A stretch of 43,172 bases of DNA from Neptuniibacter sp. UBA6509 (GCA_002435145.1 DJLT01000101.1:1-43172); one strand, 5' to 3'. Positions 7,996-17,359 are shown, counted from the stretch's first letter. Program-made: numbers and translations. The notes: generated by a model not told the origin, from the sequence alone.

Positions 7996-9996
7996 ATGTT
8001 CGGCAATTTTCATTTTCTAACACCAGGATGGCTTCTACTTTTCCCATGCTTTTTGCTGTTGGCGAGTATTTTATATAGGCGCCAGCTGAATCGCTCCCAT
8101 TGGGGAGAGGTGTGTGACCCAGAACTACTACCGTTCTTAGAGCAAAAGAATAATGAGCAACGTCGTTCTATTTGGTTGCCTATTGCACTGTTAATAGCCG
8201 GTTTGCTTCTTTCTATTGCAGCTGCCCAGCCTGTTTGGAAGCAACAACCTCAACCGGTATTTAAACAGGGGGATGCAGTTGTTATCGCACTGGATCTGTC
8301 TGCTTCTATGAATGCGACAGATATCAAACCTAGCCGAATTCAACGTGCACATTTTAAAATTAAAGACCTGTTAGCGCGCTTGCCTGATACCCAAATTGCA
8401 CTGCTTGTATATGCGGCTGGTTCCTTCAGTGTCACGCCGTTAACCGAAGATGCCGATACGATTTTGGCTCAGCTTTCAGCGATGACGCCAGACATTATGC
8501 CGTTGCAGGGCAGTCGGGCAGATCGGGCATTAGTACGAGCGGATCGCCTCTTAATGCAAGCAGGTATTACCCAAGGAAATATTCTGTTTGTTAGTGATGA
8601 GATATCTCCTGCACAGATTGCCAAGGATGCGACCCGTCTTCGGATTGCAGGTCGACAGCTATCGATACTTGCTATAGGTACCGAAGAGGGGGCGCCTATT
8701 CCCACTAATGCCGGTTTGATCAAGGATTCTCAGGGCCAAGTAGTGATTGCAACGACTGAGATGGGTTTAATGCAGGAGGCCGCTAATCTCGGTGGAGGAT
8801 ATGCCGCTCTGATTACAGCAGATGATAGTGATATTGATTATCTAGTGTCTCGCTTTCAGGAAAATGAAGTGACACCTGCTGTGTTAGATGAAAAAGTTCA
8901 GCGCTGGATTGCTGAAGGGCCTTTGTTTATTTTAGCTGCGTTGCCCTTTCTCTTAGTGATCTTCCGCAGAGGTTTTGTAACTTTACTTATTCCGATGATC
9001 TTTATGCTAGGTGTGGCTAAATCAAATGATGCAGAAGCGGGTATTTGGGACGATCTATGGAAAACATCTGATCAGCAGGCACGTGAACTATATGAGCAGG
9101 GTGATATTACTCAAGCCGCTGAAAAGTTTAGCGATCCACGGTGGAAACAACGGTCTCACTATGAAAATGGTGATTATGAACAAGCACTGTCTGCCATAGA
9201 AACACCAGAAAGTGCAGCAGATTGGTACAACCGAGGGAATGTCTTAACCCGTCAGGGGGCGCTTGAAAAAGCGCTAGAAGCTTATGATAAGGCGTTATCA
9301 CGACAGCCTGATTTTGAGGATGCAAAGTTTAACCGTGACTTAGTGCAAGAAACGTTGGATCAGCAACAATCTGAGAAAGACCAAGAGGGTAAAGGCTCGG
9401 ATCAAAAGGGCGACAAGCAAAAAGGCTCAGATCAGGATAAGTCGAAGAATTCCGAGCAGCAAAACTCTCAGCATAGTGACGCTCAAGAAAATGGTTCCGA
9501 AGGTCAGGATGCTCAAAACAGCAATTCCCAAAGCAGTAACTCTCAAGAGAACAGCTCCCAAGAAGAGCAATCAGGTAAAGACGGTTCAAACGATCAAAAC
9601 AGCCCAAGTGAAGATTCGAAGTCGAAGGGGGAGTCGTCCCTAGATTCATCTAAGGATGATACTAAGCGAACGCAATCTAATAGCTCGTCTCAGGATATGC
9701 AGAATGAATCCCAAAAGTCATCTAATCGTGAGCAGGACAAGCAGATGGCTGAGGCGCTGAAGCAGCAGCTTAATCAGCAACTCGATAAAAAGGCTGATGC
9801 GGACCCATCCAAACCGACATTGGCGCGCTCTGATGGCGAAGAGCATCAACCCCTTGATGAGGAGGCAGAGGCCAGACAGCAGATGCTTAATCGTATTGAA
9901 GATGATCCTGCAGGATTATGGCGAAGGAAATTTCACTATCAATACCGTCAGCAGTTACAAGGTCAAGGACAAAACACAGAGGAGAAAGCGTGGTGA
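7996..9996 (+). CDS. VWA-TPR fusion membrane protein, BatB/BatC-like
   Basis: A 666-residue protein that starts one base after the previous stop, with GGAGG nine bases upstream. It has N-terminal membrane segments (about 9-25 and 58-75) and a VWA domain with MIDAS DLSAS at 100-104, then SVTPLTEDADTIL and LFVSDEISP. A membrane segment follows at about 310-335, then one clear TPR unit (about 410-443, WYNRGNVLTRQGALEKALEAY). After that comes a long Ser/Gln/Asn/Asp/Lys-rich stretch (about 453-590), and a final conserved-looking block ending near DDPAGLWRRKFHYQY. It thus combines what are BatB and BatC in other bacteria. Probably an envelope scaffold of the MoxR complex. The low-complexity tract may be a disordered tether. 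Confidence 0.92.
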   Translation: MFGNFHFLTPGWLLLFPCFLLLASILYRRQLNRSHWGEVCDPELLPFLEQKNNEQRRSIWLPIALLIAGLLLSIAAAQPVWKQQPQPVFKQGDAVVIALDLSASMNATDIKPSRIQRAHFKIKDLLARLPDTQIALLVYAAGSFSVTPLTEDADTILAQLSAMTPDIMPLQGSRADRALVRADRLLMQAGITQGNILFVSDEISPAQIAKDATRLRIAGRQLSILAIGTEEGAPIPTNAGLIKDSQGQVVIATTEMGLMQEAANLGGGYAALITADDSDIDYLVSRFQENEVTPAVLDEKVQRWIAEGPLFILAALPFLLVIFRRGFVTLLIPMIFMLGVAKSNDAEAGIWDDLWKTSDQQARELYEQGDITQAAEKFSDPRWKQRSHYENGDYEQALSAIETPESAADWYNRGNVLTRQGALEKALEAYDKALSRQPDFEDAKFNRDLVQETLDQQQSEKDQEGKGSDQKGDKQKGSDQDKSKNSEQQNSQHSDAQENGSEGQDAQNSNSQSSNSQENSSQEEQSGKDGSNDQNSPSEDSKSKGESSLDSSKDDTKRTQSNSSSQDMQNESQKSSNREQDKQMAEALKQQLNQQLDKKADADPSKPTLARSDGEEHQPLDEEAEARQQMLNRIEDDPAGLWRRKFHYQYRQQLQGQGQNTEEKAW

Positions 9997-11777
9997 GTAT
10001 ATTTAGGTTAAGTACTCATAGGTTAGGGGCTTTTAGATTAAGTGCTCTGGTGTTTTTATTATCAATAAGCGGGCTATTGCATGCGGGTATTAGCAGTCAA
10101 ATTGATAGGCAAGTGATCTCACAAGGTGAAACTTTTCGTTTGATGTTGAGTATCACCAAGAATGATGCGAGCCAAATAGATCTTTCGCCCCTTGATGATA
10201 ATTTTGAGGTGGTCAGCCGTAGTCATCAGTCGAGCACTAGAATCATTAATGGTTCTATTGAGAGCAGTACAAAGCTGGTTCTCACTTTAGCGCCAAAGAA
10301 AGCAGGTATTTTAAGTATTCCTGTGCTAAACCTAGCGGGTGAAAAGAGTGAACCGCTACAAATTGAGGTTAAAAAAGTAGAACAGCCCTCTGCTGTTGAT
10401 GGTGGTGTAGAGCTCTTATCAACTTTGTCGGATGAGTCACCGAATGTTCAGCAACCCGTTATCTATCAAATGAATCTAGTGTTGGGGCAGCGCATTTTTA
10501 ATGCAGCCTTTCAGGAACCAAAGATAAAGCAGGGCAAAGCGCTAATAGAGGCGCTAGGTGAGCAGAAGCAGTACCGTCAGACCCTCAATGGTCGTGAAAT
10601 GCTAGTGGTAGAGCAATCGTGGATGATCACGCCTCAGCAAAGTGGTGTTTTAGAGATAGAGGGTGCGCAGCTAAGTGCTGAAGTACCGAGCCGTCAATCC
10701 GGCCGGGACCCTTATCGTAGGTATAATGATCCTCGTGCTATGCGCCGTATATTTGTTTCGGCGGATAGCTACACTCTAGAGGTCGCCTCAATTCCAGCTG
10801 AATTTTCAGGAGAACAATGGTTAACGGCGAGTGAGCTTAAATTGACCAGTCATTTGAGCTCAGAGAAATGGAAGCAGGGTGAGCCTGTGACGCGTACTAT
10901 CACTTTGCAAGCAGAAGGGATGAGTGAAGCTCAACTCCCGACAATTAAACTGGCTGATGTTGACGGTTTGAAACAATATGCGGCAAAGCCTGTAAAAGAA
11001 CAGTTCTATATTGATAACCAGCTTGCTTCGAAGATGGAGATAGAACTTACCCTGATACCTAGTAAGTCTGGTGTGTTAGATCTGCCTGAGTTTCGCCTAC
11101 CTTGGTGGGACAATACTACAAATAGCCAAAAAGTAGCCATCATACCTGCGCAATCGGTGGAGGTACTGCCCACTGAAGGTGCAAATTTAGCGCATCTAAA
11201 TAGTGATTCTTCCTCTAGCAATGATCAGGATTTACCGCCAGTTTTGAAGGGGAATGTTGAAAAGGAAAGATCTACACAGGAGCCAGATATAGCAAGCTTC
11301 AATAAGACAACGGACACTGCTGATCGTTATGCTGAAGCGAAAGGGGTCTCTTGGTTATGGTTTATGTTAGGTTGTCTCGTTAGTTTAGTCATTGGCGTGA
11401 TTATCTCTGTGGTGGTTATGAAAAAGCGAATAGGGATGGTGACTGTATCGGATTCAGGGAGAGGTCTGAAACACTCATCTTTTTCTATTAATGCGCTGAA
11501 GAAGGCGTGTACAAACAATGATCCACAGATAGCGAGAGCAGAATTATTAAAATGGTTGCAGCACTCCGATCCTTCAATAAAACATTTGAATAATTTAGAT
11601 GGTGTGGTTCCAGCCGAATTATTAGATCAAATTACTCAGTTAAATCGTTGTAATTTCTCTTCAGAAACAATTACTTGGAGTGGTAAAGAACTTTTAAGTA
11701 TTGTTTCTCATATGAAGGAAATCAGTCCTAGTAGTTCTAAATCAGAGGATGTTTTAGAGCCTCTGTATACTAATTGA
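9993..11777 (+). CDS. BatD-family protein with signal peptide and C-terminal membrane anchor
   Basis: A 594-residue protein. The start is a GTG in a GTGA overlap with the previous stop, with GGAG at 9981-9984; a second GTG at 9990 is possible. An upstream in-frame ATG at 9918 would lie deep inside the previous gene and put 25 hydrophilic residues before the signal peptide. The signal sequence FRLSALVFLLSISGLLHAG is followed by a long extracytoplasmic Ig-like region typical of BatD (SSQIDRQVISQGETFRL; LTLAPKKAGILSIP; WMITPQQSGVLEIEG). A membrane helix lies near 453-476 (WLWFMLGCLVSLVIGVIIS), then a cytoplasmic tail. It closes the operon. Role inferred from the family: periplasmic arm of the MoxR/Bat system. 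Confidence 0.9.
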   Translation: MSIFRLSTHRLGAFRLSALVFLLSISGLLHAGISSQIDRQVISQGETFRLMLSITKNDASQIDLSPLDDNFEVVSRSHQSSTRIINGSIESSTKLVLTLAPKKAGILSIPVLNLAGEKSEPLQIEVKKVEQPSAVDGGVELLSTLSDESPNVQQPVIYQMNLVLGQRIFNAAFQEPKIKQGKALIEALGEQKQYRQTLNGREMLVVEQSWMITPQQSGVLEIEGAQLSAEVPSRQSGRDPYRRYNDPRAMRRIFVSADSYTLEVASIPAEFSGEQWLTASELKLTSHLSSEKWKQGEPVTRTITLQAEGMSEAQLPTIKLADVDGLKQYAAKPVKEQFYIDNQLASKMEIELTLIPSKSGVLDLPEFRLPWWDNTTNSQKVAIIPAQSVEVLPTEGANLAHLNSDSSSSNDQDLPPVLKGNVEKERSTQEPDIASFNKTTDTADRYAEAKGVSWLWFMLGCLVSLVIGVIISVVVMKKRIGMVTVSDSGRGLKHSSFSINALKKACTNNDPQIARAELLKWLQHSDPSIKHLNNLDGVVPAELLDQITQLNRCNFSSETITWSGKELLSIVSHMKEISPSSSKSEDVLEPLYTN

Positions 11778-11950
11778 TTATATGTTGCTTTGTTATGTAA
11801 GGGTTTTTTATTGTACGCTGGGTGATTGTTTTATATGACAGTGGCGCAGATCAATATTTTTTTGTGCAGTGCGATAATAGAATCTTCAAAAGTACCCCTG
11901 CTTACTGTATGGTCTAAACAGGACAGTCGGTTGGTTATTATGGATGGGTT

Positions 11951-13492
11951 ATGGACAGCACAGGCAATGAGAAGAAATATTCGGCAGATGTTAGATTAAT
12001 TTCGACAACGAATCTAAAGGGTGAAATTACGTATGCGAATGCGGAGTTTTGCCAAGTTGCAGGTTACAGTGTCGATGAATTAGTTGGCAGACCTCATAGT
12101 GTTGTTCGCCATAAAGATATGCCCGCTGCTGCTTTTGCAGATTTATGGGAGCATGCGAATAACGATAAACCCTGGATGGGGATGGTTAAAAATGCCTGTA
12201 AGAATGGTGATTATTACTGGGTTCAAGCCTATGTAACCCCACTGTTTGATAAGGATGGCATTAAAATCGGCTATCAATCGGTCAGAACTAGACCAACGGA
12301 AGAACAAATAGCGCTTGCTGAATCTAGCTATGCCCGTTTACAACGCAAATCTGTTTCTATTAAGCCTAAAAGTTTATCGATACGAATTTTATTAACATCT
12401 CTGTTTTTTTGCATTGCCATACTGGCTTCTACATTTCTACCAATCAATGATCTATTAAAAACTGCCTTAATCGCTTTTTTTTGCGTAGGGATGATTATTG
12501 TTAATCAATCTCAGCTTTTATCTCTTAAACGTATTAAAGAATACAGCAGTGGAATTTATGATAATTCCCTTGCGCAGTATGTTATGACAAATAACATGAG
12601 TGAGGTTGGCGCGGCTGAACTCTCGAATTATATGATGCAATCTCGGTTGCGGACGGTCATAGGTCGTGTAGAAGATAGCATCGATATGCTGAATCATTTC
12701 ATGTCGCAAACACACAGCTCTATGCAGCAAACCTCTGCCGGTATCGAGCAGCAAAACTTAGAAAGCGACATGCTTGCCAGTGCTGCAACACAGATGTCAG
12801 CAACCGCACATGAGATAGCTGAGAATACCTCACAAACCTCTCAAGCAACCCAGAGTACGGCAGCTCTTGCTAATAATGGTAAAGAGATTGTTTCGGGCAT
12901 GATTAATGGTATTCATGACTTAGTTCAAGAAGTCGAAAATGCGAGCCAATCATCTGAAGAATTGAATATAAAAGCAACTGCTGTTGAGCAGGTTGTTAAC
13001 ATTATTAATGGCATTGCTGAGCAAACCAATCTATTAGCACTTAATGCTGCAATTGAAGCTGCACGAGCTGGCGATCAAGGGCGAGGTTTTTCTGTTGTTG
13101 CAGATGAAGTTCGAGTTTTAGCTCAAAGAACACAAGAATCAACGGGTGAAATTCGAGCCACGATTGACGCGATCCAGAAACAAGTAGCAACAACAGTCGA
13201 CATGATGACCCGTTGTAATGAGCATGCCCACTTAAATATTGAAAGAGCTGAGAATGCAGGCCGTTCTTTCGATGATGTGAATCTTGCAATGAATAACATC
13301 ACTGATCAAAGCTCTCAAGTGGCAGCGGCTTCAGAACAGCAAAGCGCTGTTGCAGAAGAGGTTTCACGTAATGTTGAGAATATCAGAGCTGTGGCTGAAG
13401 GGAACAGTGATATCTCTAAGCAGATGATGCAGTCCTCTGAAGAACTTTCATCTCTGATTGTTGAGCTTAAATCTATGTTGAAGGCGATCTAA
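11951..13492 (+). CDS. PAS-containing methyl-accepting chemotaxis protein, Aer-like
   Basis: A 513-residue chemoreceptor. An N-terminal PAS domain (about 10-115; [48 protein letters not shown]) matches the energy-sensing PAS of Aer proteins, which bind FAD in characterised members. Two adjacent membrane segments (about 140-180) form a hairpin with almost no periplasmic loop, so it senses from the cytoplasm. The signalling domain includes the conserved hairpin tip [24 protein letters not shown] (about 357-380) and [13 protein letters not shown]. There is no obvious HAMP domain. GGATGGG lies just before the ATG. No che genes are nearby, so it would use a CheA/CheW system encoded elsewhere. Immediately downstream is a wrecked HD-GYP gene. 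Confidence 0.93.
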   Translation: MDSTGNEKKYSADVRLISTTNLKGEITYANAEFCQVAGYSVDELVGRPHSVVRHKDMPAAAFADLWEHANNDKPWMGMVKNACKNGDYYWVQAYVTPLFDKDGIKIGYQSVRTRPTEEQIALAESSYARLQRKSVSIKPKSLSIRILLTSLFFCIAILASTFLPINDLLKTALIAFFCVGMIIVNQSQLLSLKRIKEYSSGIYDNSLAQYVMTNNMSEVGAAELSNYMMQSRLRTVIGRVEDSIDMLNHFMSQTHSSMQQTSAGIEQQNLESDMLASAATQMSATAHEIAENTSQTSQATQSTAALANNGKEIVSGMINGIHDLVQEVENASQSSEELNIKATAVEQVVNIINGIAEQTNLLALNAAIEAARAGDQGRGFSVVADEVRVLAQRTQESTGEIRATIDAIQKQVATTVDMMTRCNEHAHLNIERAENAGRSFDDVNLAMNNITDQSSQVAAASEQQSAVAEEVSRNVENIRAVAEGNSDISKQMMQSSEELSSLIVELKSMLKAI

Positions 13493-13547
13493 TTTGTCTT
13501 GATCTAGACTAAAAACATCTTACGCATAAAATTGAGCGGTTAGATGA

Positions 13548-14635
13548 ATGTGTTTAGGCAGGGAGTTTAAACCTATATTGAAGAAAGAGATTGCTTCAAG
13601 TGAGTTGACGACAGGTATGTATGTTGAGCTCGGGGATGGTTGGTTAAATCATCCTTTCCTTAGACGCTCTTTTCTTGTTAAAACCGCGAAAAATGTAAAG
13701 GAAATACAAGGCTACTTGAAAACAGTTGTTGATTTTAGTCGTAGCGAAGTCCAGCTAGAAAAGAAATCAATAGAAACAAAATCAATAGAAATAAGCGCAT
13801 CTGAATGTCCTGAAGAGTTAAGTGATGAGCGATATTCTGTCATAGAACAGCAGTCTGAGACTCCTACTGATTGGGCAGAAAACATGTTCATCGCTAGCTT
13901 TAGCCTCCGATATATACAGCGATATTCCTGCGGCTGAAAAAGCGCGAGAGAACTTTCTTCATAGTAGTGATCTAATGGGTTCACTGTTATCTCAGGAGCC
14001 AGCAAGAGAACTGATAAACGAGACGGGAAAGTCCATCCAAGAGCTAGCAGAATCTATTATCACGGATGATGAAGTTGCGAGTAAGCCCCTATCAATTACC
14101 TCCATGTTTTTCACACTCATACTCACAGCGTTAATGTGGGGATTAAATCGCTTTTAATCGCTAAAAAGTTTTGAATACAAATGACACTCAGCTTCTAAAG
14201 AAGCTGGGCGTTGGTTTTTTTTCTGCATGATATCGGCAAGTCTGAAATTGATCCGGGTATTCTAAATAAACCGGGTAAGTTGAATGATGAAGAGATGCGG
14301 ATCATGAGAACGCATCCGCAACGGGGCGTGGATCTATTACGTGCAGCGGATTCATTAACGAATACAGCGCAGGTTATAACCCAGCAGGATCATGAAAAGG
14401 TCGATGTGGCTCTGGTTATCCTTATAAATTAAAGGGAAGTCAGGTTCATGAACTCGCCCAGATGTGCGCATTAGGTGATATTTATGATGCGCTAACCGCT
14501 GAGCGCTCTTACAAAAAGGGTATGAGTATCTTTGATGCATTGCTGCTTATGACAAAGCAGATGAACCATCACTTTGAAGAAGAGCTTTTTAATCGTTTTA
14601 TCTTATTGTTTACTGAAGAAGCGCAGAAAGCATAA
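13548..14635 (+). pseudogene. HD-GYP cyclic-di-GMP phosphodiesterase, pseudogene with five frame breaks
   Basis: Read across frames, this is a recognisable DUF3391-HD-GYP protein. The first frame holds the DUF3391 motif (SSELTTGMYVELGDGWLNHPF, then RSFLV). It shifts at about 13865-13905 to a frame reading SDIPAAEKARENFLHSSDLM. It shifts again near 14085-14095 to NYLHVFHTHTHSVNVG, meets a TGA at 14172 and resumes as NTNDTQLLKKLGVG. It then breaks in a run of eight T at 14215-14222 before the HD motif HDIGKSEIDPGILNKPGKL, and breaks once more at about 14405 inside HEKVD/GSGYPYKL, the GYP signature. The last frame ends at TAA 14633-14635. All domain landmarks survive, so decay is recent. Five independent breaks in one kilobase while both neighbours are intact argue for gene loss rather than random sequencing error. 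Confidence 0.85.
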
Positions 14636-14643
14636 AGTGCTTT
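14627..14643. terminator. Small convergent hairpin between the HD-GYP remnant and the TauE gene
   Basis: AAAGCA-taaag-TGCTTT forms a six-pair stem spanning the remnant's stop codon, followed by ATTAACT. It is short and AT-rich, so only a weak terminator candidate, but it lies between convergent genes. Confidence 0.3.
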
Positions 14644-14648
14644 ATTAA

Positions 14649-15419
14649 CTAGCTGTAAATGTCATAAAAGAAGTAAGCCGTAATTCCACAGCTGGCTAAG
14701 ATAACAAAAAGACGTACAGCTTGTTGTGGCAGCTTTCTAGAAACGTGAGCGGCTATATAACCGCCCCCTAGTGAACCTACTAGCACTACAACGCCTGAAT
14801 ACCAATCGATTGCTCCATCAATCACAAACACCACGATCGCAATTAAAGAAACAACCGAAGAGATGAGCAGCTTAAGCCCGTTCATCGTATTAATATTAGT
14901 GTGACCGGCCAGCGCTAAATAACTTAGCGTGATAATGCCTAGTCCTGCATTAAAGAAACCTCCATAGACCGAAACCCCAAGTAACACGACTGCTAATAAC
15001 AGAGCGCCTAGGGAGGATGCATGGCGGTGCACGGAGCTCAGTTTCTTTATTGCATCATTTAATTGCCCCCCAAATATGAAGAGTAGGGTCGCAAAAAGGA
15101 GTAGCCAAGGAACCGCTTCTAGAAAAAGTGCTTCTGGGGTTTGCAGTAGCAACCATGCACCACCAATACCGCCAATAAGGCTAATTATTATAATTTTAAA
15201 CAGCTCGTGCTTGTGCTTAAGGATATCTTTTCGAAAAGCATAAGCCCCGCTCATATAGCCGGCACAGGATGAAAATGTATTAGTGGCGTTGGCGCTAATC
15301 GGTGGCACACCTGCAAATAGGAGCGCTGGAAAGGTGATGAAGCTTCCTCCGCCGGCTATGGAGTTGAGAACTCCTCCAAACACACCGGCTGTAAATAAAA
15401 TAAAGAGTTCGAAAAGCAT
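14649..15419 (-). CDS. TauE/SafE-family sulfite exporter-like membrane permease
   Basis: A 256-residue polytopic inner membrane protein with about eight hydrophobic helices. The N-terminal repeat carries the family signature (FGGVLNSIAGGGSFITFPAL, then ANATNTF), and the second half has a matching repeat (GGFFNAGLGIITLSYLALAG, then NTMNGLKLLISSVVSLI). The family exports or imports small organosulfur or sulfonate-type anions; the substrate here cannot be read from sequence, and no sulfur-metabolism gene is adjacent. It is a single gene on the minus strand with its own upstream region. Confidence 0.9.
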   Translation of the reverse strand: MLFELFILFTAGVFGGVLNSIAGGGSFITFPALLFAGVPPISANATNTFSSCAGYMSGAYAFRKDILKHKHELFKIIIISLIGGIGGAWLLLQTPEALFLEAVPWLLLFATLLFIFGGQLNDAIKKLSSVHRHASSLGALLLAVVLLGVSVYGGFFNAGLGIITLSYLALAGHTNINTMNGLKLLISSVVSLIAIVVFVIDGAIDWYSGVVVLVGSLGGGYIAAHVSRKLPQQAVRLFVILASCGITAYFFYDIYS

Positions 15420-15545
15420 ATGGAGACCGATTGCTCATAATAGGTGTCGTGCAATTTTAATGCGCAGACAATGGGTAATTACAGAGTATTGTGACATCTC
15501 ATGAGTAATCATTAACCCGTATTTTTACGTAGAGCCGAGATTTTC

Positions 15546-15608
15546 TCGGTCGTTAAAATGTCGGCCGCTTAAGATATCGGCCGCTTAAGATATCGGTCGC
15601 TTAAGAAT
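15546..15608. repeat. Short tandem repeat, 16-bp unit, about four copies
   Basis: Two identical copies of TCGGCCGCTTAAGATA (15561-15576 and 15577-15592) are followed by a diverged copy (15593-15608) and preceded by a 15-base degenerate copy (15546-15560). The units lie in the gap between the methyltransferase and permease genes. Each contains CTTAAG and CGGCCG palindromes. No coding function is visible. Confidence 0.8.
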
Positions 15609-15657
15609 AGTGGCTATAAGGTAGCTGCTTTAAGCTAAGGGCTTTCCTTGAATGATT

Positions 15658-16299
15658 TTAGGATTGAGTGCTTTTAAGTGGTTTTTGAGAAATAACAAAA
15701 AGAGTCATTTTGTTATTCTCTGTGATCCACTCGTATTTTGTGGTGAACCCGGCTTCAGTCAGATAAGCCATCAATGTTGTTTGCTTAAATACATGCAGTT
15801 TTGGTAATAGCCTTAATGAGTGACCTAGAGGTGCAATATATTTAAACCAAGGCATAGAATCCGCGATACAGGCAGTATTGCTGATAAAGAGTCCTCCGGG
15901 TTTAAGTTTCGTGAATGCATGAGCGATTGCTGATTGTGGTTCATTCATTAAATGTAGAACGCTCATGGCAATAATGGCATCTAAGCTATTGTTTTGAATA
16001 GGATGCTCTTCTAAGGCAGACTGTAGGAAATCGAGTTGGGGGATCGGAGTATCGCGCAGCTTTCCTTGTGCGATAGCGATCATTTTCTCAGAAAAGTCTA
16101 TAGCCTGATAACTAGCAACTAAAGGCGCAAGTTTAAGGGCTGTGCTGCCTGTTCCACAGCCAAATTCAAAAACATTCATATCCGGATTAAGCTCGCCTCG
16201 AATTTTATCTAATTTAAATTCATAGGCTTCTACGTCTGCGACTGGTTTATTGGCATAGCTTTTTGCTATTCGATTCCAAAAAACTGTTGAGTAAGTCAT
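15658..16299 (-). CDS. Class I SAM-dependent methyltransferase
   Basis: A 213-residue cytosolic protein with a complete small-molecule methyltransferase core: motif I VFEFGCGTG (43-51) for S-adenosylmethionine, an acidic post-I motif (YQAIDFSEKMI), motif II-like LDAIIAMSVLHLM and post-motif LKPGGLFIS. It resembles the UbiE/Methyltransf_11 type. The substrate is unknown. It is divergent from a LysR regulator, with an inverted repeat in the shared promoter region, so that regulator probably controls it. Confidence 0.88.
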   Translation of the reverse strand: MTYSTVFWNRIAKSYANKPVADVEAYEFKLDKIRGELNPDMNVFEFGCGTGSTALKLAPLVASYQAIDFSEKMIAIAQGKLRDTPIPQLDFLQSALEEHPIQNNSLDAIIAMSVLHLMNEPQSAIAHAFTKLKPGGLFISNTACIADSMPWFKYIAPLGHSLRLLPKLHVFKQTTLMAYLTEAGFTTKYEWITENNKMTLFVISQKPLKSTQS

Positions 16300-16336
16300 G
16301 GCGATGTTTCGTTTATCAAGAATGAAAACAAACTAT

Positions 16337-16400
16337 ACCAATACAAATATTAAGCTAAAATAGTTAAAATTGTATTTTTGATATGCATATTTGTATAGGT
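16337..16400. promoter_or_regulatory. Long spaced inverted repeat in a divergent promoter, likely LysR operator
   Basis: ACCAATACAAATAT (16337-16350) and ATATTTGTATAGGT (16387-16400) are inverted copies with one mismatch in 14, centres 50 bp apart, or about five helical turns. They lie between the divergent methyltransferase and LysR genes, as expected for an autoregulatory LysR tetramer site. The right arm would fall inside the coding region if the LysR gene began at 16383, which supports the later start. Confidence 0.5.
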
Positions 16401-16430
16401 GTGGGCATAGGTATAGGTTTAGGTGTTTGT
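16395..16430. repeat. Degenerate hexanucleotide repeat before the LysR start
   Basis: Six consecutive hexamers read ATAGGT, GTGGGC, ATAGGT, ATAGGT, TTAGGT, GTTTGT, directly before the ATG at 16431. If translated they would give a Gly/Val/Ile run that does not belong to LysR proteins. Slippage here could alter the promoter-to-start spacing. Confidence 0.6.
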
Positions 16431-17318
16431 ATGGGGTGGCGGTCGATAGATTTTGATTGGAATAGAGCGCGTGCTTTTTTAGTGACTGCAGAGGAGGGTT
16501 CCCTGTCTGCGGCAGCCAGAGCATTAGGAATGACGCAACCAACGTTAGGGCGGCAAGTCTCAGCTCTCGAGGCCGAATTAGGTGTAGCGTTGTTTGAGCG
16601 AGGAAATCGAGGGCTCGAATTGACACCCAGTGGTCTTGAATTGTTGGAATATGTGCGCAAGATGGGGGATGCGGCAAGCGGTTTCTCATTGTCAGCTAAA
16701 GGTCATTCAGACTCTATTGAAGGGGATATCTGTATCTCTGCGACAGAGGCGATGGCGGTTTATCAACTCCCTGCGGTTATACGTGAGCTTAGGTGTGCTT
16801 ACCCTGGTATTAACGTTGAGGTTATCGCCACGAACAGCACCAGCGATCTAAAGCGTCGTGAAGCTGATATTGCCATACGTGCATTTCAACCTACTCAACC
16901 TGAGCTGATTGCCCGTAAACTTTGTGCTGTTAAAGCCCACCTTTATGCATGCCCGGATTATCTATCCTCTATTGGAGGCGTTTCAGTTGTTGAGGATTTA
17001 GAGGTTGCCCAAATTATCGGGTTTGATACTGAACACTCCTTAATGAAGGAATTGAATAAGCAAGGTTGTGAACTGAGCATTGAGAATTTTCGTGTGCTGA
17101 CTGAGAATCACATTGTTCACTGGGAGATGGTTAAGCAAGGTGTGGGAATCGGTATTATGGTGGAGCAGGTGGGTGATGCTGAGTCTAATGTGGTCAGAGT
17201 GCTACCTGATTTAGAACCATATAATGGTGGGCTGTGGTTAGTCGCGCATCGTGAGTTGAGAACTAATCGTCGAGTCAGGGCGGTGTTTGATTTTCTAGTC
17301 GATGCGTTGGCTGAGTAG
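16431..17318 (+). CDS. LysR-family transcriptional regulator
   Basis: A 295-residue regulator. The N-terminal winged helix-turn-helix is clear (FLVTAEEGSLSAAARALGMT, then QPTLGRQVSALEAELG, then LFERGNRGLELTPSGLELL). The substrate-binding region has two lobes (DICISATEAMAVYQLP; DIAIRAF). The ATG at 16431 is preferred to 16383 because the extra 16 residues are a repeat-encoded Gly/Val/Ile run and an operator-like inverted repeat overlaps that region. It is divergent from the methyltransferase, its likely target. The effector is unknown. Confidence 0.88.
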   Translation: MGWRSIDFDWNRARAFLVTAEEGSLSAAARALGMTQPTLGRQVSALEAELGVALFERGNRGLELTPSGLELLEYVRKMGDAASGFSLSAKGHSDSIEGDICISATEAMAVYQLPAVIRELRCAYPGINVEVIATNSTSDLKRREADIAIRAFQPTQPELIARKLCAVKAHLYACPDYLSSIGGVSVVEDLEVAQIIGFDTEHSLMKELNKQGCELSIENFRVLTENHIVHWEMVKQGVGIGIMVEQVGDAESNVVRVLPDLEPYNGGLWLVAHRELRTNRRVRAVFDFLVDALAE

Positions 17319-17321
17319 GTG

Positions 17322-17339
17322 GAGAAAGTTCGTTTTCTC
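17322..17339. terminator. Weak hairpin between convergent genes
   Basis: GAGAAA-gttcgtt-TTTCTC sits between the LysR stop and the convergent hypothetical gene at 17360. The six-pair stem without a strong T run makes it a tentative terminator. Confidence 0.3.
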
Positions 17340-17359
17340 GTATTGATAATAGAGTGATC

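Noticed and set aside
9918-9992. Earlier ATG start for the BatD gene
   Set aside because: It would place 25 hydrophilic residues before the signal peptide and overlap the previous gene by 79 bases; the GTG with GGAG is better.
11006-11518. Antisense open frames inside BatD
   Set aside because: Shadow frames without ribosome sites or family resemblance.
13975-14157. Independent 60-residue protein
   Set aside because: It is the middle fragment of the frameshifted HD-GYP gene; its end is out-of-frame read-through of the HTHTHSVNV region.
14211-14432. Independent small HD-domain protein
   Set aside because: It starts at a TTG in the T8 run and stops within the GYP motif, so it is a fragment of the pseudogene.
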